From: Streptomyces panaciradicis
Lineage (GTDB): Bacteria; Actinomycetota; Actinomycetes; Streptomycetales; Streptomycetaceae
DNA length: 64,000 bases
Direction: 5' to 3'
NCBI RefSeq assembly: GCF_023516615.1
Contig: NZ_JAMGBF010000029.1
Coordinates: 62,001 to 126,000, forward strand
This document shows positions 36,487-45,306 of this stretch, piece after piece. Below the pieces are notes generated by a model that was not told the origin of the DNA, made no database searches, and was given only the letters and a program-made list of their open reading frames with translations. The position numbers were made by a program, and so were the translations under genes. How positions within the stretch are numbered: position 1 is the first letter of the stretch; every line of letters starts with the position of its first letter.

Positions 36487-37839
36487 TTACAGCGTGACGG
36501 GCCTGCCATGACAGCGGGCCCACTTGCGTCCGCCCCCACATGGGCAGGGAGAGTTGTGCGGCCGGTGCGCGTCCGCCTCGGCGTACTCGCGCATGATCAG
36601 CGACGGAGGCTGTCCGCGCCGCAGCAGTGCGGCCATGGTGCGCATGGGGCGGTCGATGTGGTGAAAGAACGCCTTGAAGCCGGCACACAGATGATTCAGG
36701 CCCGGCTCGCCGTCCGGCGTGGTGTCGAAGCGGTCCTTGGGGCAGCCGCCGTGGCAGGCGAAGCGGACGTCGCACTCGAGGCAGTGGCGAGGCAGCGTGT
36801 CGTGCTTGTCCTGGCCGAACTTCCGCTGCCGGGGTGAGTCGACGAGTTCCAGCAGGTGGCGGTCGCCGATGTTGCCCAGCAGATGGTCGGGTTCGACGAA
36901 GTGGTCGCAGGAGTACACATCCCCGTTGTGCTCCAGCGCCAAGGCGCTGCCGCAGGTTCGGGAGTGCACGCACAACGAGGGCGGCTCCCCGTACCAGTTC
37001 GCCAACGCCACGTCGAACATCTGGACGTAGACGCGGCCGACGTCGTGGCGTACCCAGTCCTCGAAGACGTCGATCAGGAAGCGGCCGTACTGCTGTCCTG
37101 TCACCGACCTGGTGGTGACCCGGTCGCCTTCCTGCCGGTACAGGGGCCGGTCCGCGGCGCGCTGTCCCCAGCCTTCGTCGGCCAGGGGGAGGGTGTGCGC
37201 GTTGGTGCGTTCCACGATCGGGATGAACTGCATGTGCCGTGCACCGCAGTCGTCGCGCAGAAAGGTGTAGATCTCGCGTGCGTGCCCGGCATTGGCGTCG
37301 TGCAATGTGGTGAGGGCGTTCCAGTTCACGCCGTGTGCGCGCAGATGGTCCAGGCCGCGCATGACGCGGTCGAACGTGGGCTTGCCCCCCTTGTCGACGC
37401 GGTAGGCGTCGTGCAGGTCGCGGGGGCCGTCGACGGAGAGTCCCACGAGGAAGTCGTGGTCGCGGAAGAAGCGGGCCCATTCGGCTGTGATCAGCGTGCC
37501 GTTGGTCTGGATGGTGTTGACGATGCGCTGGCCGCGGCGGGCATGGCGCTTTTCGTACTCCAGGGAGCGGCGGAAGAAGTCCAGGCCCATGAGCATGGGC
37601 TCGCCCCCCTGCCAGGCCACCGTGACCTCGGGGGCCGGGCCGTGTGCCTCGATCAGCTGCCGGATGTAGTCGTCCAGCAGCTCGTCGGCCATCCGGAACC
37701 TGCTGCCCGGGTAGAGCAGCTCCTTGGACAGGAAGAAGCAGTAGGTGCAGTCCAGGTTGCAGATGGCGCCGGCCGGTTTGGCCAAGAGGTGGAACGGCCG
37801 GCGTGGAATGGCCGGATCGGGCAGGTGCATCATGGTCAT
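36487..37839 (-). CDS. Radical SAM sulfatase maturase (anSME-like) with SEC-C tail
   Basis: The protein has 450 residues. The SAM cluster cysteines are C27, C31 and C34 (CNLDCTYC). A SPASM-type region follows with cysteines in CVHSRTCGSAL, YSCDHFV and CLECDVRFACHGGCPKD. This order is that of anaerobic sulfatase-maturating enzymes, which oxidise a Cys or Ser of a sulfatase to formylglycine. The last 20 residues form a SEC-C zinc motif (CPCGGGRKWARCH). A cytoplasmic arylsulfatase with the target motif is encoded 2.4 kb away, so that is the likely client. Confidence 0.9.
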   Translation of the reverse strand: MTMMHLPDPAIPRRPFHLLAKPAGAICNLDCTYCFFLSKELLYPGSRFRMADELLDDYIRQLIEAHGPAPEVTVAWQGGEPMLMGLDFFRRSLEYEKRHARRGQRIVNTIQTNGTLITAEWARFFRDHDFLVGLSVDGPRDLHDAYRVDKGGKPTFDRVMRGLDHLRAHGVNWNALTTLHDANAGHAREIYTFLRDDCGARHMQFIPIVERTNAHTLPLADEGWGQRAADRPLYRQEGDRVTTRSVTGQQYGRFLIDVFEDWVRHDVGRVYVQMFDVALANWYGEPPSLCVHSRTCGSALALEHNGDVYSCDHFVEPDHLLGNIGDRHLLELVDSPRQRKFGQDKHDTLPRHCLECDVRFACHGGCPKDRFDTTPDGEPGLNHLCAGFKAFFHHIDRPMRTMAALLRRGQPPSLIMREYAEADAHRPHNSPCPCGGGRKWARCHGRPVTL

Positions 37840-38243
37840 CAGGCCAGCATCGGAGTCCTAGCCCTCCGGTACGTCACCCGGCCGGGGTGACGCGCTGGAA
37901 GACTCCCTCGTACGCCGTCACAAGCGCCCCTCAGGCCCGCGTGTCCTGCCGGCCGGCCAGACGGCCTGCCCCTGCGCGCACCGAGACCTCGAGGCGCACC
38001 GGAAGCGCGGTCGGCGTGGTCGCTGCGGCCAGTGACGCGGCCGACGTACCTCCCTACCAGGTCAGAAGCGTGCGGAGCTGACGGCGCCCACGCGCATCAG
38101 CCCCACCGGAAGCAGCAGCGGGCGGGGGTCGGACGAAGACGCCCTCGACCACCGCCCGCATCCCGGCCACCACCGCCGGCGTGCCCCCTTCACTCGCCCT
38201 GAAGGAGGCGGGCTTCCCCGCACAACGCGCCGGCCGCCCCTTC
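37840..38243. other. Gene-free stretch
   Basis: This 404-bp stretch lies between two minus-strand genes. It shows no convincing ORF. Near 38181-38222 a short sequence resembles a TnpB right-end hairpin only loosely. The maturase promoter should be within the first 100 bases. Confidence 0.4.
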
Positions 38244-38654
38244 TCAGGTTTCCTTGCGCACGACGCACAGGCCCCAGATGATGAAGCCGTACATCGCGAT
38301 CAGGATGAGTGACCACGCGGGGTAGTACGGCATCGACAGGAAGTTGGCGATGATCGCCAGGCCTGCGATGCCGACGCCGACGACCCGGGCCCAGGTGGCG
38401 CGCGCCAGGAGGCCGGCGCTCACGCCCATGGCGATCACGCCGAGGATCAGCTGGATCCAGCCCCAGCTGGTCAGGTCGAACTTGAACACGTAGTTCGGGG
38501 TGTTCACGAACACGTTGTCGTTGGCGATGGCCATGATGCCCCGGAAGAAGTCCAGGACACCGGCGATGAACAAAAGGACGGCGGCGAACACCGTCAGGCC
38601 GCCGGCCGTCGCCTCGGCGGCTGCCGAGTGACGGTGGGGTGTGGTCGTGGCCAT
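38244..38654 (-). CDS. DUF7144-like small membrane protein
   Basis: The protein has 136 residues with four membrane segments (about residues 18-38, 64-85, 88-107 and 112-131). The first segment runs FAAVLLFIAGVLDFFRGIMA, followed by NYVFKFDLTSWGWIQLILG, the signature of a widespread actinobacterial membrane family of unknown role. It is divergent from the antiporter gene across 153 bp. Confidence 0.8.
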   Translation of the reverse strand: MATTTPHRHSAAAEATAGGLTVFAAVLLFIAGVLDFFRGIMAIANDNVFVNTPNYVFKFDLTSWGWIQLILGVIAMGVSAGLLARATWARVVGVGIAGLAIIANFLSMPYYPAWSLILIAMYGFIIWGLCVVRKET

Positions 38655-38807
38655 GGTCCGTTCCTCACTTCGTCGGCGTTACGCAGCACACGGTGCTGCT
38701 TCTTCGAGCATGCGGAGCGGCCGGCACCGGGTGATCACCCGTGGAGGGTGAGGTTCGCAGGGCGCATCACTGGTGCTGTGGGATCCCGGGCACGAAAGGG
38801 CCGGCAG

Positions 38808-40115
38808 ATGAGCAGCGAAGCCTGGACAGGGGTTGCGGTGGCGGGTGTCACCGCCGCGTACGCACTGGGCTCGCGTCGGCTGTCGTCGACACCGGTGTCG
38901 TCGGCGATGGTCTTCGTCGGTTGCGGGGTGCTTTTGGGGCCCGCGGTGCTCGACGTGATCGCTCCCGAGCCCGAGGCCGGGCACATCCTCACCCTGCTCG
39001 AGGCCGCGCTGGCGTTGGTGCTGTTCACCGACGCCATGGCCGTGCGTTCGCGGGATCTTCGCTCGGGCGGCTTCCTGCCGGCCCGGCTGCTGGGCATCGG
39101 GCTGCCGTTGAGCATCGGGGCCGGCTGGCTGCTGGCATGGGCGCTGCTGCCCGGACTGAGCGTATGGGAGCTGGCACTGGTGGGCGCCGTCCTCGCTCCG
39201 ACGGATGCGGCCCTGGGCAAGACGGCCATGACCAGTCCGAGGGTTCCCGCATTGGTCCGGCAGGGGCTCAACGTGGAGAGCGGCCTGAACGACGGCATGG
39301 TGCTGCCGTTCTTCGTGCTGTTCCTCGCCGGCATTCCCGGCACCTCCTCCGCGCAGGAGGGCACGGCCGGCGTGTTCTGGCGTGCGCTGGTGCTGAGCAC
39401 GGCGCTCGGGGTGCTGGTCGGCGGGGGCGGTGGCCGGCTGCTGGCGGCGGCGCAGGCCCGCGGATGGGTCTCGCGGGAGTGGGCGCAACTCTTCGTCCCG
39501 GCCGTCACCGCGGGCTCGTACACCTCGGCTGTCGTCGTGGACGGCAGCGGCTTCATCGCCGCCTGGGTCGCCGGATTCTCCTTCGGATTCGCCCTGCGTC
39601 GCTTCCCCGCCGCCGGGCGGCCCACGCTGGATCTGGAAGGCCCCGACCGTCTCGCCGAGTTCAGCGAGAACCTCGGAGGGCTGCTGGCCTCGCTCAGCCT
39701 GCTGGTCTTCGGCGCGGTGCTGCTGGGACCCACCCTGGAGGACCTGAGCTGGCGCATCGTGGGCTATGCGGTGCTCAGCCTGACCGTCGTGCGGATGCTG
39801 CCGGTGACCCTCGCGCTCGCCGGCAGCGGGCTACGGCCGCCCACGGTGGCCTACATCGGATGGTTCGGGCCCCGCGGCCTGGCGTCCGTGGTGCTGGGCC
39901 TGCTCGTCCTGGAGGAGCACGTCCGCGGCGTGCAGCTCCTCGGCAGCGTGGTCGCCGTCACTGTCGGTCTCAGCGTCCTGCTGCACGGTGTCTCGGCCGT
40001 CGCTCTCGCCGACCGCTACGGCCGCTGGCATGAGCGAAGCACGGCCGCGGGCAGGGAACTGTACGAGGCCACTCCCGTTCAGGCAGCACAGAGGCGAGGA
40101 CTGACCGCGCGATGA
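38808..40115 (+). CDS. Cation:proton antiporter (CPA1/NhaP type)
   Basis: The protein has 435 residues from ATG 38808 with about 12 membrane segments. The conserved TM5-like segment LAPTDAALGKTAM and the following LNVESGLNDGMVLPF match the Na+/H+ exchanger core, and GWFGPRGLASVVLGLL is the usual late motif. It exchanges Na+ or K+ for protons. Placed beside a glutamate decarboxylase and a sulfatase, it may help pH homeostasis; that is inference. Confidence 0.9.
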   Translation: MSSEAWTGVAVAGVTAAYALGSRRLSSTPVSSAMVFVGCGVLLGPAVLDVIAPEPEAGHILTLLEAALALVLFTDAMAVRSRDLRSGGFLPARLLGIGLPLSIGAGWLLAWALLPGLSVWELALVGAVLAPTDAALGKTAMTSPRVPALVRQGLNVESGLNDGMVLPFFVLFLAGIPGTSSAQEGTAGVFWRALVLSTALGVLVGGGGGRLLAAAQARGWVSREWAQLFVPAVTAGSYTSAVVVDGSGFIAAWVAGFSFGFALRRFPAAGRPTLDLEGPDRLAEFSENLGGLLASLSLLVFGAVLLGPTLEDLSWRIVGYAVLSLTVVRMLPVTLALAGSGLRPPTVAYIGWFGPRGLASVVLGLLVLEEHVRGVQLLGSVVAVTVGLSVLLHGVSAVALADRYGRWHERSTAAGRELYEATPVQAAQRRGLTAR

Positions 40116-40220
40116 CGCCGCTGCGTGGCTCGTCACCCTTGGGGGGTGATGCGCGAGCAACCTTGCGTGACCAGGGTGGAAGGGAGCCTGTCAGGACCCG
40201 GGGCAACGAGGAGAACGGTC

Positions 40221-42575
40221 ATGGCCAAGCCTTTCAGGGGAAAGATCGCCCTCGACATCCGTGACTCCGAGCCGGACTGGACGCCGTTCCTCGCGCCGCA
40301 GGCTCCCCACAACGCCCCGAATGTCCTGGTGATCGCGTGGGACGACGTCGGCTACGGGACCATGGACTGTTTCGGCGGCCCGGTGCGGACACCGACGATG
40401 TCGCGGATCGCCGACATGGGGGTGCGCTACTCCAACTTCCACACCACGGCCCTGTGTTCTCCCACCCGGGCCTCGCTGATGACGGGCCGCAACGCGACCT
40501 CGAACGGCATGGCGACCATCGCCGAGTTCAGCTCCGGATTTCCCGGGATCTCCACCCGCATCCCGTTCGAGAACGGCTTCATCTCGGAGGTTCTGAGGGA
40601 GCGCGGATACAACACCTACTGCGTCGGAAAATGGCACCTCACCCCCGGTGAGGAGACCAACATGGCCGCCTACAAGGGGCGTTGGCCCCTGGGCCGTGGT
40701 TTCGAGCGGTTCTACGGCTTCCTCGGCGGCGAGTCCAGCTGCTGGTATCCGGACCTCATCCACGACAACCACCCCGTCGACCCGCCGGCCACGCCCCAAG
40801 AGGGCTACCACATCGCCAAGGACTTCTCCGACAAGGCCATCGGCTTCATCCGGGACGCGAAGGTCATCGACCCGGACAAGCCCTTCTTCATGTACCTCTC
40901 CCTCGACGCCGCCCACGCGCCGCATCACGTCTTCAAGGAGTGGGCCGACCGCTACAAGGGCGTCTTCGACGAGGGATACGAAGCGATCCGCCCGGGCATC
41001 CTGCGCCGGCAGAAGGACATGGGCCTGTTGCCCGAGAACACCGAACTCTCCCCGATCAACCCGCACGGCGAGCCCACCGCCACCGGTCCGGACGGTCAGC
41101 CCTGGCCGCTGCTGGACACCGTGCGCCCCTGGAACGACCTCGGCGCCGACCAACGGCAGCTGTTCATCAGGATGGCCGAGGTCTTCGCCGGATACGTCTC
41201 CTACAGCGACGACCAACTGGGCCGCGTCCTCGACTTCCTGCAAGCCTCCGGCGAACTCGACAACACCATCATCGTGGCCGTCTCCGACAACGGAGCCAGC
41301 GGCGAGGGCGGCCCCGACGGGACGTTCAACGAGTGGCGCTTCTTCAACGGCCTGCCCACCCCCGCCGAGCTGTCCCTGGAGCACCTCGACGAACTCGGCG
41401 GCCCCAGGTCGTACAACCACTACAACACCGGCTGGGCCTGGGCCTTCGACACGCCGTTCCCGTACTGGAAGCGCTGGGCCGGCTACGAGGGCGGCGTGGC
41501 CGACATGTGCGTGGTCGCCTGGCCCGCAGGCATCGACGCCCGCGGCGAGGTGCGCCAGCACTACATCCACGCGGTGGATGTCGTGCCCACCCTCTACGAC
41601 CTGCTCGGCATCGAGCCCCCTGAAGTGATCAACGGCCACCCCCAGAGCCCCATCGAGGGCGAGAGCTTCAAGGCATCGCTCACCGACCCCGACGCGCCGG
41701 GCCGCCGGACGCAGTTCTACACCATGCTCGGGCAGCGCTCCATCTACCACGAAGGCTGGCTGGCCTGCACCGTCCACCCACCGCTCAGCGGCTGGGGCGA
41801 CTTCACCCACGACGTGTGGGAGCTGTACGACCTCACCACCGACCGTGCCCAGTCCAAAGACCTCGCCGCACAGGAGCCGGCGCGGCTGGAGACCCTCAAG
41901 AGCCTCTGGTACTACTACGCCGGCCGCTACAACGGGCTGCCACTGGACGACCGCACCGCCCTGGAACAAGCCCTCGCCGAGCGCCCGCACGGCACGTCCG
42001 AGCGCGACCGGTACGTGTACTACCCCGACTGCGCGGCCGTGCCCGAGCAGTCCGGCGTCACCACCAGCGGCCGCTCGTACACCATCGCCGCCGGCGTCGA
42101 CGTCGACTCCGCCGACGCCGAAGGCGTGGTCTACGCACACGGGGGAGTGGCGGGCGGCCACAGCCTCTACGTCAAGGACCACCGCCTGCACTACGCCTTC
42201 AACTGGGTCGGCACCCATCTGCAGGTCGTCGACGCCGACCAGGACATCCCGCCCGGCAAGCACGTCCTCACCGCGGAGTTCGCGGCACAAGGGCGCAGCA
42301 CCGACCCGGCCATGCCCGGCGCCGAGGGCACCCTCACCCTCTACGTGGACAACGAGGAAGTCGGCAGCGACCACATCGTCACCCAGCCCGGCTTCTTCTG
42401 CGTCGTCGGTGACGGCATCACCGTGGGCCGTGACGACGCCTCGCCGGTCACCCCCGACTACGACGGCCCGTTCCCGTTCACCGGCGGCACGATCGACAAG
42501 GTCGTCGTCGACGTCTCCGGCGAACGCTACGTCGATCACGAAGCGCGGGTGCGCGGCTGGTTCATGATCGACTGA
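40221..42575 (+). CDS. Arylsulfatase (type I, formylglycine-dependent)
   Basis: The protein has 784 residues from ATG 40221, after GAGGAG. The metal-binding pair D41-D42 (IAWDDVG) and the maturation motif C79-S-P-T-R (CSPTRASLMTGR) are present; C79 should become formylglycine. GKWHL and the DNG segment (VSDNGASGEGG) are also conserved. There is no signal peptide, so it is probably cytoplasmic. The C-terminal 200 residues form a beta-sandwich-like extension typical of the larger sulfatase subfamily. The maturase is encoded at 36.5-37.8 kb. Confidence 0.93.
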   Translation: MAKPFRGKIALDIRDSEPDWTPFLAPQAPHNAPNVLVIAWDDVGYGTMDCFGGPVRTPTMSRIADMGVRYSNFHTTALCSPTRASLMTGRNATSNGMATIAEFSSGFPGISTRIPFENGFISEVLRERGYNTYCVGKWHLTPGEETNMAAYKGRWPLGRGFERFYGFLGGESSCWYPDLIHDNHPVDPPATPQEGYHIAKDFSDKAIGFIRDAKVIDPDKPFFMYLSLDAAHAPHHVFKEWADRYKGVFDEGYEAIRPGILRRQKDMGLLPENTELSPINPHGEPTATGPDGQPWPLLDTVRPWNDLGADQRQLFIRMAEVFAGYVSYSDDQLGRVLDFLQASGELDNTIIVAVSDNGASGEGGPDGTFNEWRFFNGLPTPAELSLEHLDELGGPRSYNHYNTGWAWAFDTPFPYWKRWAGYEGGVADMCVVAWPAGIDARGEVRQHYIHAVDVVPTLYDLLGIEPPEVINGHPQSPIEGESFKASLTDPDAPGRRTQFYTMLGQRSIYHEGWLACTVHPPLSGWGDFTHDVWELYDLTTDRAQSKDLAAQEPARLETLKSLWYYYAGRYNGLPLDDRTALEQALAERPHGTSERDRYVYYPDCAAVPEQSGVTTSGRSYTIAAGVDVDSADAEGVVYAHGGVAGGHSLYVKDHRLHYAFNWVGTHLQVVDADQDIPPGKHVLTAEFAAQGRSTDPAMPGAEGTLTLYVDNEEVGSDHIVTQPGFFCVVGDGITVGRDDASPVTPDYDGPFPFTGGTIDKVVVDVSGERYVDHEARVRGWFMID

Positions 42576-42576
42576 A

Positions 42577-42602
42577 AACGCGCAACCCAAACGCGCAACC
42601 CA
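42577..42602. repeat. Tandem duplication of a 13-mer
   Basis: AACGCGCAACCCA occurs twice in direct succession in the 60-bp gap between the sulfatase stop and the next start. It is probably a simple duplication. Confidence 0.75.
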
Positions 42603-42635
42603 CCCATCCCTGCAAGCCGACAAAAGGAGCCGGAG

Positions 42636-43001
42636 ATGACCGGGAAATCGGCCGGGACACCGGACGTCGGCGCCCTCGGCGAGGCAGACGCCCCCGTGTT
42701 CGACACCCTTGTCCAGATGACACTGAACGCGTTCGAGCGATCCGGCCTGGACCCCGAGACCTATCTGCTCACCCGCATCGCGGCGCTGGTGGCCATGGGC
42801 GCCGCCCCCGCGTCCTACCTGCTCAATGTCGGCGCGGCCGACGAGATCGGGGTGGCCCCGGAACGGATCCGGGGCACCCTCGTGGCCGTCGCCCCCGTCG
42901 TCGGCAGCGCCCGTGTGGTGATGGCCGCCCGCGGTATCGGTGAGGCCTTCGGGCTTGACCTGCTGCCCGACGCAGGCGAGGAAGAAGGAGCTGTGACATG
43001 A
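42636..43001 (+). CDS. Carboxymuconolactone decarboxylase-like small protein
   Basis: The protein has 121 residues; ATG 42636 follows AAGGAG. LDPETYLLTRIAALVAMGAAP, then GTLVAVAPVVGSARV, matches the helical CMD/AhpD fold, but the CxxC pair of peroxidase-active AhpD proteins is absent. The stop overlaps the next gene (ATGA). It is probably co-transcribed with the arylsulfatase. Confidence 0.75.
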   Translation: MTGKSAGTPDVGALGEADAPVFDTLVQMTLNAFERSGLDPETYLLTRIAALVAMGAAPASYLLNVGAADEIGVAPERIRGTLVAVAPVVGSARVVMAARGIGEAFGLDLLPDAGEEEGAVT

Positions 43002-43405
43002 ATCTGGCCTACGACTACCCGGTCCTGGGAGCGTTCTGGACGGTCATGTGGATCTTCCTGTGGATCCTGTGGTTCGCTCTGCTCTTCCGGATCATCGGCG
43101 ACATCTTCCGTGACGACACGCTCGGGGGGTGGGGCAAGACCGGATGGCTGATCTTCGTGGTCTTCCTCCCCTTCCTCGGGGTGTTCGTCTACGTCCTGGC
43201 CCGCGGCAAGGGCATGGGGGACCGCGAGATCCGCCACGCCCAAGCCCGGCAACAGGCATTCGACGACTACGTCCGCGAGACCGCCGGCAGCGGGACGGGA
43301 CCCGGGAACGAGGCGGATCAACTCGCCAAGCTCTCCGAGGTCCGCGCCCGCGGCGACCTCACGGATGCCGAATACCAGCGGGCCAAGGAGAAAATCCTCC
43401 ACTGA
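42998..43405 (+). CDS. PLDc_N / SHOCT domain membrane protein
   Basis: The protein has 135 residues. Two membrane segments (about residues 10-33 and 48-68; WLIFVVFLPFLGVFVYV) form the PLDc_N module. The C-terminal SHOCT motif is LAKLSEVRARGDLTDAEYQ. ATG 42998 overlaps the CMD-like stop codon. Such proteins occur widely in actinomycetes, with no defined role. A strong hairpin follows. Confidence 0.85.
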   Translation: MNLAYDYPVLGAFWTVMWIFLWILWFALLFRIIGDIFRDDTLGGWGKTGWLIFVVFLPFLGVFVYVLARGKGMGDREIRHAQARQQAFDDYVRETAGSGTGPGNEADQLAKLSEVRARGDLTDAEYQRAKEKILH

Positions 43406-43421
43406 TCGGCTGGACACCACC

Positions 43422-43448
43422 GCGCCGGCTGCCCAGAGCAGCCGGCGC
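43422..43448 (+). terminator. Hairpin terminator
   Basis: A perfect 11-bp inverted repeat GCGCCGGCTGC with a 5-base loop lies 16 bases after the SHOCT gene. The remaining 264 bases before the convergent decarboxylase gene show no gene. Confidence 0.75.
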
Positions 43449-43712
43449 CCTGTGATGCCTTCTCAGGCGGTCTCGGCCGGGGCTTTCCGCTACCGATGCC
43501 GTCGGCGGATGCCAGACGGTCCCGCTCATGGCGATCGGCGCAGTGCCCGGCCGGCGATGTCACCGGCGCCCGGTCGAAGCCTGCCCCGCCGCCCAGACAC
43601 GAGACGACGACGATGCGGTCATCGGACCGCGCGCGGGCGAGCGTCGCACCGTACGGGGCGCCGAACGCGCGCATGCGGCGCGGCACTCATGGTGCGTCGG
43701 CAGCCTCCGCTG

Positions 43713-45104
43713 TCAGTGGTGGAAGCCGACGCGCTCGGAGTCGTGCGGGTGTCCCTGCTCCAGGCGCGTGATGGCCCGGCGCATGTCCTCGGCGAGGAGT
43801 TCGATCTCGTCACGGTCGACGCCGTGCCGCACGAGCACCCGCTGGATGACGGTCTCCTGGCGGTCGGGCGGCAGCGGATACGAGGGGACCTGCCAGCCGC
43901 GCATGCGGAGCAGGTCGGACAGGTCGTACAGGCTCCAGCTCACCGACGCCGGGTCGGTCAGGGTCCAGGAGACGGCCGGAAGCGCTCCGTCGCCGTCGTA
44001 GAGCAGGGTGAAGGGGCCCATGTCGGCGACCTGGCGGGCGAGGTGCTGCGCGGTGTCGGCGCATGCCTGGTAGACGCGCCGGTACCCCTCGCGGCCCAGA
44101 CGCAGGAACATGAAGTACTGGGCGACGACCTGGCCGCCGGGGCGGGAGAAGTTCAGGGCCAGCGTGGGCATGTCGCCGCCGAGGTAGTCGACGTGGAAGA
44201 CCAGGTCCGCCGGCAGGACCGCCTTGTCACGCCACAGGGCCCAGCCCACGCCGAGGGGGGCCATGCCGTACTTGTGTCCGGAGGCGTTGATCGAGGCGAC
44301 CCGGGGCAGGCGGAAGTCCCATTCCAGGTCGGGGTGGAGGAAGGGCGCGATGAACCCGCCGGACGCCGCGTCGATGTGCAGGGGGACGTCCAGACCGGTC
44401 TCCGCCTGCAGACGGTCGAGCTCGGCCGCGATCTCTGCCACGGGTTCGTAGGTGCAGGTGTAGGTCACCCCGAGGATCGCCACGACGCCGATGGTGTTCT
44501 CGTCGACGTACTCGCGCAGCTGGTGGGCCTGCAGGCCGGTCGCACCCGGCTCCACCGGCACCTGGCGCAGCTCCACGTCGAAGTAGCGGGCGAACTTCTC
44601 CCAGCACACCTGCACCGGCCCGCACACCAGGTTCGGCCGGTCGGTGGACTGCCCGGCGGCCCGCCGGCGGTCACGCCAACGCCACTTCAGGGCGAGCCCG
44701 CACAGCATGGCGGCCTCGCTGGAGCCGGTGGTGGAGCACCCCACGGCGGGCTCGGTCCCCTCGGAGCCGCCGGGCGCGTGCCACAGGCCGGCGAGGATGT
44801 TGACGCACCGGGACTCGATCTCCGCGGTCTGCGGATACTCGTCCTTGTCGACGATGTTCTTGTCGAGACACAGGTCCATCAGGCGCCGGACCTCGTCGTC
44901 GGCCCAGGTCGTGCAGAACGTCGCCAGGTTCTGGGCCGCGTTGCCGTCGAGCAGCAGTTCGCTGCGCAACAACTGGAACACGACCTGAGGCGGCGCCGGC
45001 TCGTCCGGCATCGCCCGCTTCGGCAGAACCTCCTCACTGATGGGCGATGTGAAGATATCGGCAGCCGGGTCAAAGGCTGTCTCCCTGGCATTGTGCAGAG
45101 CCAC
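43713..45104 (-). CDS. Glutamate decarboxylase (PLP-dependent)
   Basis: The protein has 463 residues from GTG 45104 (GAGGG upstream). The fold-type I decarboxylase shows the PLP lysine in ASGHKYG and upstream VGCSTTGSSEAAML and HIDAASGGF, all typical of GadA/GadB. It converts glutamate to GABA and consumes a proton, a common acid-stress function. No glutamate/GABA antiporter is adjacent; a CPA1 antiporter is 4 kb away. Confidence 0.94.
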   Translation of the reverse strand: MALHNARETAFDPAADIFTSPISEEVLPKRAMPDEPAPPQVVFQLLRSELLLDGNAAQNLATFCTTWADDEVRRLMDLCLDKNIVDKDEYPQTAEIESRCVNILAGLWHAPGGSEGTEPAVGCSTTGSSEAAMLCGLALKWRWRDRRRAAGQSTDRPNLVCGPVQVCWEKFARYFDVELRQVPVEPGATGLQAHQLREYVDENTIGVVAILGVTYTCTYEPVAEIAAELDRLQAETGLDVPLHIDAASGGFIAPFLHPDLEWDFRLPRVASINASGHKYGMAPLGVGWALWRDKAVLPADLVFHVDYLGGDMPTLALNFSRPGGQVVAQYFMFLRLGREGYRRVYQACADTAQHLARQVADMGPFTLLYDGDGALPAVSWTLTDPASVSWSLYDLSDLLRMRGWQVPSYPLPPDRQETVIQRVLVRHGVDRDEIELLAEDMRRAITRLEQGHPHDSERVGFHH

Positions 45105-45306
45105 CGGCGCACCCTCTCACGTCATCCTGCGTCTTTCTTCGGAGGCTATGAGGCCCAAGGCGCACTCGACACTGGGAGTAGTCCGACCAGGGGGTCCTGG
45201 CGGGCACGAGGCGAGTCGAGGAACGCATGCCCGGCGGCGGCTGGTGCGGCCGGTCGGCGGTCCGGACGCCGTGACACACTGGCGGTTCAGGCAGCGGTGA
45301 ACGGGG

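Noticed and set aside
38181..38222. Short sequence resembling a TnpB right-end hairpin
   Set aside because: The stem is only four pairs long, and no tnpB remnant is next to it.
40191..42623. 810-codon open frame on the minus strand opposite the arylsulfatase
   Set aside because: It is a GC-bias shadow: its residues are Gly/Val/Asp-rich without motifs, while the plus strand encodes a complete sulfatase.
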